From Yes71-27 sp040758635 (GTDB lineage: Bacteria; Bacillota; Desulfotomaculia; Desulfotomaculales; Ammonificaceae), in assembly GCA_040758635.1 (NCBI GenBank), contig JBFLVI010000056.1, positions 1-9,049 on the forward strand: a stretch of DNA of 9,049 nucleotides, written 5' to 3'. Position numbers and translations under genes: made by a program. Shown here piece by piece: positions 1-4,479 of this stretch. Position 1 is the stretch's first letter. Every line of letters starts with the position of its first letter. A model generated the notes under the pieces. That model searched no databases. It saw only the letters and a program-made list of their open reading frames with translations, and was not told the origin of the DNA.

Positions 1-273
1 TGGCATACAACGGTGGGTACCGGCGACCCGGCTACCACCGGTTTCATTGCCGGTTTGTTCTGGAGCGTGAAGGGTTTTTTAGCGGGCCGGATCTCGCCGC
101 AGCTCAAGACACTTCCGAAATGCAGCGTTACCCCTGATTTCTTCGTACCGGTGTTTCAAACCTCTTTCAACCTGGCGGCATCGGTTGCGCTGCGGCATTT
201 TCTGGTAGCAGGGCTTCACCTTCTCCGGTGCCGGAGGAAAGAAGTCCTTCATGCTGCTAAAATACTAAAATAA
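1..273 (+). CDS. DUF2953 (YtfI-like) protein, C-terminal fragment
   Basis: This is the last 90 codons of a gene that begins before the window; the frame is open from base 1 to the TAA at 271-273. The visible residues VGTGDPATTGFIAGLFWSVKG match the signature I know from the DUF2953 family (Gly-rich GTGDPA.TG...GLLWA.KG, likely membrane-associated). The tail VALRHFLVAGLHLLRCRRKE resembles the usual family ending. In Bacillus subtilis the member is ytfI, placed beside the sporulation gene ytfJ (gerW). No ytfJ follows here: the next 300 bases are a repeat element and then an unrelated gene. The biochemical role is unknown. The family call rests on motif recognition alone. Confidence 0.72.
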   Translation, partial: WHTTVGTGDPATTGFIAGLFWSVKGFLAGRISPQLKTLPKCSVTPDFFVPVFQTSFNLAASVALRHFLVAGLHLLRCRRKEVLHAAKILK

Positions 274-275
274 GC

Positions 276-540
276 GGCACCGCGAATGATGAAAATGTGG
301 CGCACAGACCCGTAAGCTTGTTACTTAGATGCAGGAGTGTAACGTATACGGAACGCGGGGAGGAGCGAGCATTTTGGAAGTTGGAAGCCGGAGGTTGGAA
401 GTTGGAGTTTACTGTAGGAATTCGCTTGCGAATTCCTACAAGAAATCTAACCTCTAACTTCCAGCTTCTAACCTCTAAAATCGAAGCTATGCGAAGCTCA
501 TCGCCGCGCCCAGCAAAAAAAAGTACCATTTTCGAAGAAG
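276..540 (+). repeat. Intergenic repeat element, copy 1
   Basis: This fills the gap between the DUF2953 gene and the Mth938-family gene and is homologous to 4243-4463. Shared blocks are the 5' part (GCACC.GCG..., GAAAATGT.G, GACCCGT.AGCTTGTTAC, AGATGC) and the 3' part (CGAAGCTATGCG.AGCT.ATCGCCGCGC.CAGC, then ATTTTC). The element is closed by the short inverted repeat GAAAATG (291-297) and CATTTTC (527-533). Inside, GCTTG (314-318) can pair with CGAGC (366-370) using one G-U pair; the other copy has CAAGC there. The centre (372-480) is a long imperfect hairpin unrelated to the centre of copy 2. The outer boundaries are approximate. It may be a structured RNA, a miniature mobile element, or a leader of the next gene. 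Confidence 0.72.
372..480 (+). repeat. Long heptad-rich imperfect hairpin (variable arm of copy 1)
   Basis: The left arm (372-410) is made of 7-base units of the type TTGGAAG. The right arm (441-480) is made of complementary units of the type CTAACCT or CTAACTT. Most differences between the left arm and the reverse complement of the right arm are G against A, so they become G-U pairs in a + strand RNA. At the tip is a perfect inverted repeat, TGTAGGAATTCGC (413-425), spacer TT, GCGAATTCCTACA (428-440). No coding signal is seen. Copy 2 has an unrelated sequence at this position. Confidence 0.75.
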
Positions 541-582
541 TGCGTGGGGGCGCGGGCCTTCTGTGATACCGGAAGAAGCGGG

Positions 583-930
583 GTGAAAGGCGTGAGAATT
601 GAGGGGTACCGCTTCGGCGAAATCGTGATTGACGGGAAGAAGTATACCAGCGACGTTATGATTTTCCCGGACCGCGTCACTTCGTGGTGGCGGAAGCAGG
701 GTCACGCGGTCGAAATTGAAGACCTGAACGCGGCGGTGGATACCGCGCCGGAGATCGTGATTATCGGTACTGGTGCGTATGGGGCGGTGCGCGTTCTGCC
801 CGAGGTAGAAAAATTCTTGTCTTCCCGGGGTGTAAGGTTGATTGTGGCGCCTACGGGGGAGGCCTGCGACCGGTACAACCGCCTCTGCGCGAAACACCGC
901 CTGGTGGCGGCGGTGCACCTCACCTGTTAA
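583..930 (+). CDS. Mth938/DUF498 family protein
   Basis: A 115-residue protein of the Mth938-like family (Pfam DUF498, related to NDUFAF3), whose bacterial members have no established reaction. Visible signatures are the N-terminal beta segment VRIEGYRFGEIVIDGKKY, the Rossmann-like EIVIIGTGAYGAVRVLPEV (about residues 57-75), VRLIVAPTGEACDRYNRL (about 84-101) and the ending VAAVHLTC. These match the family order IGTG, T..AC..YN.L, HLTC, and the length is normal. I chose GTG at 583 because GGAAG (571-575) precedes it at suitable spacing and the protein then begins at the usual family position. An in-frame GTG at 544 would add 13 unlikely residues, and GTG at 592 is also possible. Repeat copy 1 ends just upstream, so it may form part of the leader. 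Confidence 0.85.
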   Translation: MKGVRIEGYRFGEIVIDGKKYTSDVMIFPDRVTSWWRKQGHAVEIEDLNAAVDTAPEIVIIGTGAYGAVRVLPEVEKFLSSRGVRLIVAPTGEACDRYNRLCAKHRLVAAVHLTC

Positions 931-1108
931 GGAAAAACGGTATTGTTCGAGACGTTTCAGCCTAAGGGAGACCAGGAATCTTGTTTACTATGGAGGGGGG
1001 TGCTTATTAGGAGGCCTTTTCAGGCTTTATTTGCCGCGTGCTGGCCAGAGTTAGGAAAAAAGTGCGCTTGGTCCGCTTCCGGACCAGGGGTAAGAACGGA
1101 GGGATTAA
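931..1108 (+). other. Intergenic region before the response regulator gene
   Basis: No gene is seen in these 178 bases. A weak stem at 1011-1028 (GAGGCCT, loop TTTC, AGGCTTT, with G-U pairs) is followed by TTATTT and might terminate the Mth938-family transcript. A clearer hairpin lies at 1067-1088, just before the Shine-Dalgarno sequence of the next gene. I found no convincing -35/-10 pair; TTGTTT at 981-986 has no good -10 at the right distance. Confidence 0.5.
1067..1088 (+). promoter_or_regulatory. Hairpin in the leader of the response regulator mRNA
   Basis: TGGTCCG (1069-1075), loop CTTC, CGGACCA (1080-1086) is a perfect 7-base-pair stem, extendable to 9 with one G-U pair. It ends 9 bases before the Shine-Dalgarno sequence GGAGGG (1098-1103) and is not followed by a T run, so it is not a typical terminator. 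It may stabilise the mRNA 5' end, affect translation, or act as a DNA operator. Confidence 0.45.
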
Positions 1109-1762
1109 ATGAGTACGCGGATTATTTTGGCCGACGACCACAAAATCGTGCGGGACGGTCTGGCCGCCTTGTTGGCAAAGGTGCCCGGGCTAGAGGTGGT
1201 GGCCGAGGCGGCAGACGGGCGAACGGCGGTGCGGCTGGCCCGGGAAATGTTGCCCGACGTGGTGATCATGGATATCAGTATGCCTGACCTGAACGGAATT
1301 GAAGCAACCCGCCAGATTGGAGCCGAGGCTTCCGGTGTGAAGGTAATCGCGCTGTCAATGTATTCCGACAGAAGACTTGTAGTGGAGGTTTTCAAGGCCG
1401 GGGCTTCAGGTTACCTGTTTAAGGATTGTGCCTTTGAAGAACTGGCTTCGGCCATCCAGTCAGTGGTCGCAGGTGACACTTATCTCAGCCCGAAAATAGC
1501 CGGGGTGATGGTTAAGGAACTCGCCGCTCAGTCCCTGACGGACACCCCTGTGGCTTTTTCGGTACTGACGGCAAGAGAACGCGAGGTGCTCCAGCTCCTG
1601 GCGGAAGGTAAGAGTACAAAGCAAATCGCTTCCCTTCTCCACCTCAGCACCAAGACCGTGGAGACCCACCGTCAGCAGATTATGAAGAAGTTGAATATCC
1701 GCAGCGTGGCCGAACTTACCCGGTTCGCCATCCGGGAAGGTTTGGTTCCCCTCGATACCTGA
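1109..1762 (+). CDS. NarL/FixJ-family response regulator (REC-LuxR HTH)
   Basis: A 217-residue two-component transcription regulator of normal family length. The receiver domain (about residues 3-120) has the acidic pair D9-D10, the phospho-acceptor D55 in VVIMDISMPDLNG, S83 in place of the conserved Thr/Ser, Y102 and K105 (GYLFKD). The C-terminal LuxR-type helix-turn-helix (about 150-215) reads LTAREREVLQLLAEGKSTKQIASLLHLSTKTVETHRQQI, a typical DNA-binding unit. The start is ATG with GGAGGG (1098-1103) 5 bases upstream. The kinase gene downstream on the same strand is of the type (HisKA_3) that partners with this regulator class, so they very likely form a cognate pair although about 280 bases separate them. 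Target genes cannot be read from the window. Confidence 0.95.
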   Translation: MSTRIILADDHKIVRDGLAALLAKVPGLEVVAEAADGRTAVRLAREMLPDVVIMDISMPDLNGIEATRQIGAEASGVKVIALSMYSDRRLVVEVFKAGASGYLFKDCAFEELASAIQSVVAGDTYLSPKIAGVMVKELAAQSLTDTPVAFSVLTAREREVLQLLAEGKSTKQIASLLHLSTKTVETHRQQIMKKLNIRSVAELTRFAIREGLVPLDT

Positions 1763-1764
1763 CC

Positions 1765-1778
1765 TCATCTGCAGATGA
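1765..1778 (+). repeat. 14-base perfect palindrome after the response regulator gene
   Basis: TCATCTGCAGATGA is perfectly self-complementary and begins 3 bases after the TGA stop. It could fold as a 5-base-pair stem with a TGCA loop followed by CAATTCTTT, which would be a weak terminator. As DNA it has the symmetry expected of a dimeric regulator's site. I cannot decide between these. Confidence 0.5.
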
Positions 1779-1832
1779 CAATTCTTTGCTGTCTCACCCA
1801 CTTTCCCAACTGAATCAGGCACTCGGAAGCGT

Positions 1833-1860
1833 AAAATCAGGAATTTTCTGATATTGTCTT
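1833..1860 (+). terminator. Possible weak terminator of the response regulator gene
   Basis: ATCAG, a 7-base AT-rich loop, CTGAT, then ATTGTCTTTT. The stem is only 5 base pairs, so this is weak evidence. Confidence 0.25.
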
Positions 1861-1864
1861 TTCC

Positions 1865-1950
1865 TGCCACGAGGGAGTAAATCTGTAAGAAAAGTATCTT
1901 TCAAAGATATGGTAAAATGTGATGTACTTGCCGTGGCAATGATTTTTTTT
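1865..1950 (+). terminator. Long-range stem ending in eight T: terminator or leader structure
   Basis: TGCCACG (1865-1871) is perfectly complementary to CGTGGCA (1932-1938), which is followed by ATGA and then eight consecutive T (1943-1950). Between the arms, TATCTT (1895-1900), loop TCA, AAGATA (1904-1909) forms a second hairpin. The right arm can also fold locally as TTGC-CGTG-GCAA. The arrangement suits an intrinsic terminator, or a leader whose alternative pairings control it. No ligand class is recognised. Confidence 0.35.
1910..1918 (+). promoter_or_regulatory. Possible extended -10 promoter for the kinase gene
   Basis: TGGTAAAAT contains the extended -10 pattern TGn followed by TAAAAT (five of six bases of TATAAT). 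No -35 hexamer is visible 16-18 bases upstream, where instead the 1895-1909 inverted repeat lies and could be an operator. It would give the kinase its own transcript with a leader of roughly 120 bases. Confidence 0.3.
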
Positions 1951-2030
1951 CGTTAATGCACACGGAGTCTGGTTTGCGATGTGTAGGGGGTTGGTTGCGC
2001 GCCCTGCTGACGTCCTTTGCTTAACTGCAC

Positions 2031-2035
2031 AGGAG
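2031..2035 (+). promoter_or_regulatory. Shine-Dalgarno sequence deciding the kinase start
   Basis: AGGAG lies 9 bases before ATG at 2045. The earlier in-frame ATG at 1979 has only GGAG at 11 bases, so 2045 is preferred. Confidence 0.6.
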
Positions 2036-2044
2036 TTTCGGTCA

Positions 2045-3190
2045 ATGAGGTCTGGGTTTTTCTCAGGGCGGAAAAGGTGCCGTATGCGAGGCAGAAACCG
2101 GTCAAGGCGTGTTCGAAGAAAGCATGGAAGGCGGGAAGAGTTGAGCCTTCTGCGTGAAGTCGTCGAACATTCGCCGCAGGCGTTCTGCGTAACCGATACG
2201 GTCGGCCGTATAATAGCCCTTAATCGCGCCTTTTGCGAACTAACGGGTTACTCCCGTGAAGAACTGGAGGCGGAAAAGTCAGTTGCGGCTGCTTTACTTC
2301 CAGTCTGCGTCTATAAGGAAGAATGTCCAGGAGAACCGTGTTTAACGGGAAACAAAAACTGCGAAACGGAATGGACGCGCAAAGACGGCTCGCGGGTGCC
2401 GGTCAGATTGTATCGCCGGAAAATTTGCGATAACAGGGGGAATATCCGCGGCTATTGTTTGTATATTAACGACATTACCGAGTTTAGTAGGGCGGAGGCG
2501 ATAATCAGGATCTGTGAGGAGCAACTCCGCTCCCTGGCCTCCCGGCTATTGTCTGCCGAAGAACGGGAACGCCGGCGCATTGCGACGGACTTGCACGATC
2601 AGGTCGGGCAGGTCCTGGCCATTGGGAAGATCAAACTGGAGGAACTGCGCGCGACTGTTCCCTCTGGTTTTACGGAATCAATAGACGGGGTGCGCGGCTA
2701 CCTTGAAGACGCGATTCGGTACACGCGGTCGTTGACGGCAGAACTCAGCCCCCCTATCCTTTACCTTTCAGGCTTGGAGGCGGCACTGGAGTGGTTCGCC
2801 AGCCAAATCCAGGAAAAGCACGGGATTGCAGTTGCTTTTTTCGACGACGGTTTACCCAAACCAGTCGGTCAGGAAAAACGCGTGTTCTTATTCAGGGCAG
2901 TGCGTGAGTTGCTGACAAACGTGGTTAAGCATGCCCGGGCGCGCAACGCAAAGGTTTTCATCGCGAGAGACGGTCCCAACATCCGAGTTACCGTTGAGGA
3001 TAACGGGGTCGGCTTTGACGCCGCCAGGATTAACTGCTGCCCGACCGGAGGTGATGCCGGCTTCGGCCTTTTTTACCTCCGCGAGCAGTCAGGTTACTTC
3101 GGGGGACGCCTGGAGGTCGAATCCGGGCCGGGAAAAGGGAGTAGATTAACGATAGTAGTTCCGCTTGAAGCGGCAAAAGAGGTGCCGTGA
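2045..3190 (+). CDS. Soluble PAS-domain sensor histidine kinase (NarX/NreB/DegS type)
   Basis: From ATG 2045 this is a 381-residue kinase without membrane segments, so it should sense in the cytoplasm. A very basic start (about residues 10-30) precedes a PAS domain (about 34-148: HSPQAFCVTDTVGRIIALNRAFCELTGYS...WTRKDGSRVPVRLYRR...INDITE). The HisKA_3 dimerisation region follows (about 158-230) with RERRRIATDLHDQVGQ; H184 is the phosphorylated histidine, and HDxxxQ suggests it is also a phosphatase of its regulator. The HATPase domain has the N box ELLTNVVKHARA (288-299), DNGVGFD (319-325) and GFGLFYLREQ (339-348). The PAS domain carries four closely spaced cysteines (88, 94, 99, 106) that could bind a metal, a cluster or thiols; this is inference. 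An in-frame ATG at 1979 would add 22 residues. The likely partner is the regulator at 1109-1762. Confidence 0.93.
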   Translation: MRSGFFSGRKRCRMRGRNRSRRVRRKHGRREELSLLREVVEHSPQAFCVTDTVGRIIALNRAFCELTGYSREELEAEKSVAAALLPVCVYKEECPGEPCLTGNKNCETEWTRKDGSRVPVRLYRRKICDNRGNIRGYCLYINDITEFSRAEAIIRICEEQLRSLASRLLSAEERERRRIATDLHDQVGQVLAIGKIKLEELRATVPSGFTESIDGVRGYLEDAIRYTRSLTAELSPPILYLSGLEAALEWFASQIQEKHGIAVAFFDDGLPKPVGQEKRVFLFRAVRELLTNVVKHARARNAKVFIARDGPNIRVTVEDNGVGFDAARINCCPTGGDAGFGLFYLREQSGYFGGRLEVESGPGKGSRLTIVVPLEAAKEVP

Positions 3191-3217
3191 GGATAGGTTC
3201 CCGGCCTTTGGAGTGCT

Positions 3218-3265
3218 AAACCGGCAGACGGGATACCCGCGAAGTTTTTCGGAAACTACCGGTTT
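3218..3265 (+). ncRNA. Candidate three-way-junction structured RNA
   Basis: A closing stem AAACCGG (3218-3224) with CCGGTTT (3259-3265) encloses two hairpins: CGGG-ATA-CCCG (3229-3239) and AGTTT-TTCGG-AAACT (3243-3257). All three stems are perfect and only short linkers remain. Downstream, GGTT..AAACC pairings (3261-3302) offer an alternative partner for the closing stem, which would allow switching. It does not match a riboswitch class I can recall. It may be a leader element for cheW, a 3' element of the kinase mRNA, or chance. Confidence 0.35.
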
Positions 3266-3656
3266 GTGCGACTATTAGCCAAGTGGGGTTACGGGTTAAA
3301 CCACCTGCTAACCTCTCCCTTTTTCCGGGCAGATGTTCAGGTATCGCGAGGTCTTAAATCAGGTATTACCTAATATTTCCCTGCCCCGTTGCGGCGGATT
3401 AACTGGGAAGACGATCAAGTGAACGAATGAGTCGCTTTCCGCGGGACGCCGGTTGTCTTCTACGGGGCGGCAGAGACCTATCCAGGAAGTGGAAAAGGGG
3501 TGTTGAAGAGTGTGGGAATAATCAACGGCGCAAACCCGAACGGACGCGCGGTATACGGAGGCCCTTTCTTGATGGCGGTGGCGCAAGATACTCGTGATGA
3601 CGATTCCTTGAGGGTTGGAGGGCGTGTTGAACCAAGACGTCCAAAATCCTTGGTCA

Positions 3657-3662
3657 GAGGTG
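3657..3662 (+). promoter_or_regulatory. Shine-Dalgarno sequence deciding the cheW start
   Basis: GAGGTG is complementary to the 16S rRNA anti-SD and sits 6 bases before ATG 3669. The alternative TTG codons at 3615 and 3627 are poorer; the one at 3627 has GGAGGG at only about 4-5 bases. Confidence 0.55.
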
Positions 3663-3668
3663 AATTTG

Positions 3669-4163
3669 ATGGGCTTACAGGATAACCTCAATGCCGAACT
3701 TCTGGAAGACGAAGAGGACGAGGATACGCAGGAGGACAAATTTCTGACTTTCATTTTAGGCGAGGAAGAATACGGCATCGAGATCAGGCACGTGACGGAG
3801 ATAATCGGAATCCAGAGTATCACGGAGGTTCCGGATATGCCTGCCCACGTCAAAGGAGTAATCAACCTGCGCGGGAAGGTGGTTCCGGTTATGGACGTGC
3901 GGCTGCGGTTTGGCATGCCGGAGCGTCCGCATGACGATCGCACCTGTATTGTGGTAATCAACATCGACGGTCAGGCGGTAGGGCTCGTAGTGGACCGGGT
4001 TTCCGAGGTTCTGGACATTCCTAAGGACGACATCGAGCCGCCGCCGGCGGTGAAGAGAGGAGCGGGGAGCCGCTTTATCCAGGGCATGGGCAAGGTTGGT
4101 GCCGAAGTCAAAATCTTGCTGAACGCCGAAAGGTTGCTTCACGACGAGGAGGGTCAGGCATAA
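3669..4163 (+). CDS. cheW: Chemotaxis coupling protein CheW
   Basis: A 164-residue CheW. Such proteins bridge chemoreceptor tips to the CheA kinase in cytoplasmic arrays. After a short acidic N-terminal tail (EDEEDEDTQED, about residues 13-23) the CheW fold begins with FLTFILGEEEYGIEIRHVTEIIG (25-47). It continues with PDMPAHVKGVINLRGKVVPVMDVRLRFGM (55-83) and VGLVVDRVSEVLDIPKDDIEPPP (104-126), all classical family motifs, and ends with VKILLNAERLL. Upstream TTG codons in the same frame could lengthen the N-terminus by up to 18 residues. The MCP and cheA follow on the same strand, but about 316 bases (mostly repeat copy 2) lie before the MCP gene, so the three may not be tightly co-translated. 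Confidence 0.95.
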   Translation: MGLQDNLNAELLEDEEDEDTQEDKFLTFILGEEEYGIEIRHVTEIIGIQSITEVPDMPAHVKGVINLRGKVVPVMDVRLRFGMPERPHDDRTCIVVINIDGQAVGLVVDRVSEVLDIPKDDIEPPPAVKRGAGSRFIQGMGKVGAEVKILLNAERLLHDEEGQA

Positions 4164-4227
4164 TGGTAAGAAGTTTGCGGTAATTGCGGTGGATGTTCGT
4201 TAACAAGCAAGATAGAGGAGTAGCCCA

Positions 4228-4246
4228 TGCGGGCCTTCGGTCCGCA
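4228..4246 (+). repeat. Strong hairpin downstream of cheW
   Basis: TGCGGGCC, loop TTC, GGTCCGCA is an 8-base-pair stem with one G-U pair. No T run follows, so it is not a standard terminator. It lies at the left edge of repeat copy 2 and may belong to it; copy 1 has only a short GCGG-CA-CCGC at the matching place (274-283). Confidence 0.45.
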
Positions 4247-4463
4247 CCAGCGGAGGGATGAAAATGTAGTGACCCGTGAGCTTGTTACACAGATGCGGTA
4301 GCGAAACACAAACGGAGTACCGGTGAGAAGCAAGCAGAGCAAGGAAAGCCGGATGGGGACGGACCGGAGCGTACGCGGAGGTACGTGAGGACCCGGACCC
4401 AGCCGGCTGACGAAGCTATGCGCAGCTTATCGCCGCGCTCAGCGAAAGAACGCTTATTTTCAA
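4243..4463 (+). repeat. Intergenic repeat element, copy 2
   Basis: This is homologous to 276-540 in its outer parts: GCACCAGCG...GATGAAAATGTAG, GACCCGTGAGCTTGTTAC, AGATGCGG on the left, and CGAAGCTATGCGCAGCTTATCGCCGCGC on the right. It is closed by TGAAAAT (4259-4265) and ATTTTCA (4456-4462). GCTTG (about 4279-4283) can pair with CAAGC (about 4330-4334), enclosing CGGTA...TACCG. A hairpin AAGCT-ATGCGC-AGCTT lies in the right block. The central arm (about 4347-4408) is a different imperfect inverted repeat bounded by AGCCGG and CCGGCT. The element ends one base before the Shine-Dalgarno sequence of the MCP gene (4464-4473), so it is almost certainly in that gene's leader if transcribed from upstream. 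Confidence 0.72.
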
Positions 4464-4479
4464 GGGAGGGGAGATACCG

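Larger units (their letters stand above)
3191..3668 (+). other. 478-base gap between the kinase gene and cheW
   Basis: I find no convincing gene here. The left part (3191-3310) holds a compact three-stem fold, described separately. The middle has CAGGTAT twice (about 3338 and 3359), the second inside the short inverted repeat AGGTATTACCT (3361-3371). The right part (3480-3660) is purine-rich with several GGAGG-like stretches; one small reading frame there (GTG 3500 to stop 3685) has no recognisable product. I see no clear promoter, although the gap is long enough to hold the promoter and leader of the chemosensory genes. Confidence 0.5.

Noticed and set aside
297..529. Open frames on both strands across repeat copy 1
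   Set aside because: They are translations of an inverted repeat built of heptads and read like low-complexity shadows of each other.
276..540. CRISPR array, retron or IscB/HEARO RNA identity for the repeat element
   Set aside because: There are no regularly spaced repeats and no reverse transcriptase or nuclease gene in the window, and I cannot match a family consensus from memory.
943..1287. Open frame overlapping the response regulator start
   Set aside because: It overlaps the well-supported regulator in another frame and is Gly/Arg-rich without a domain.
1832..1855. TAAA...CTGATAT as a sigma-28 promoter before the kinase gene
   Set aside because: Spacing of about 11 bases is too short and only the GATAT part of the -10 fits.
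3525..3565. GCGCAAACC...GGACGC resembles part of the c-di-GMP-I (GEMM) riboswitch core
   Set aside because: The required GCAAAGCC segment, the tetraloop and its receptor, and the second stem are absent.
3500..3685. Small open frame (61 codons, GTG start) overlapping the cheW start
   Set aside because: No recognisable protein, Shine-Dalgarno too close to the start, and it overlaps cheW in another frame; probably chance.
3359..3964. Minus-strand open frame of 201 codons
   Set aside because: It is antisense to cheW, Ser/Thr-rich and without a recognisable domain; a shadow of the real gene.
4162..4201. Codons reading KKFAVIAVDVR then stop after cheW, like the start of a CheY receiver
   Set aside because: Too short, no start codon in frame, and no further receiver sequence; cannot be told from chance.
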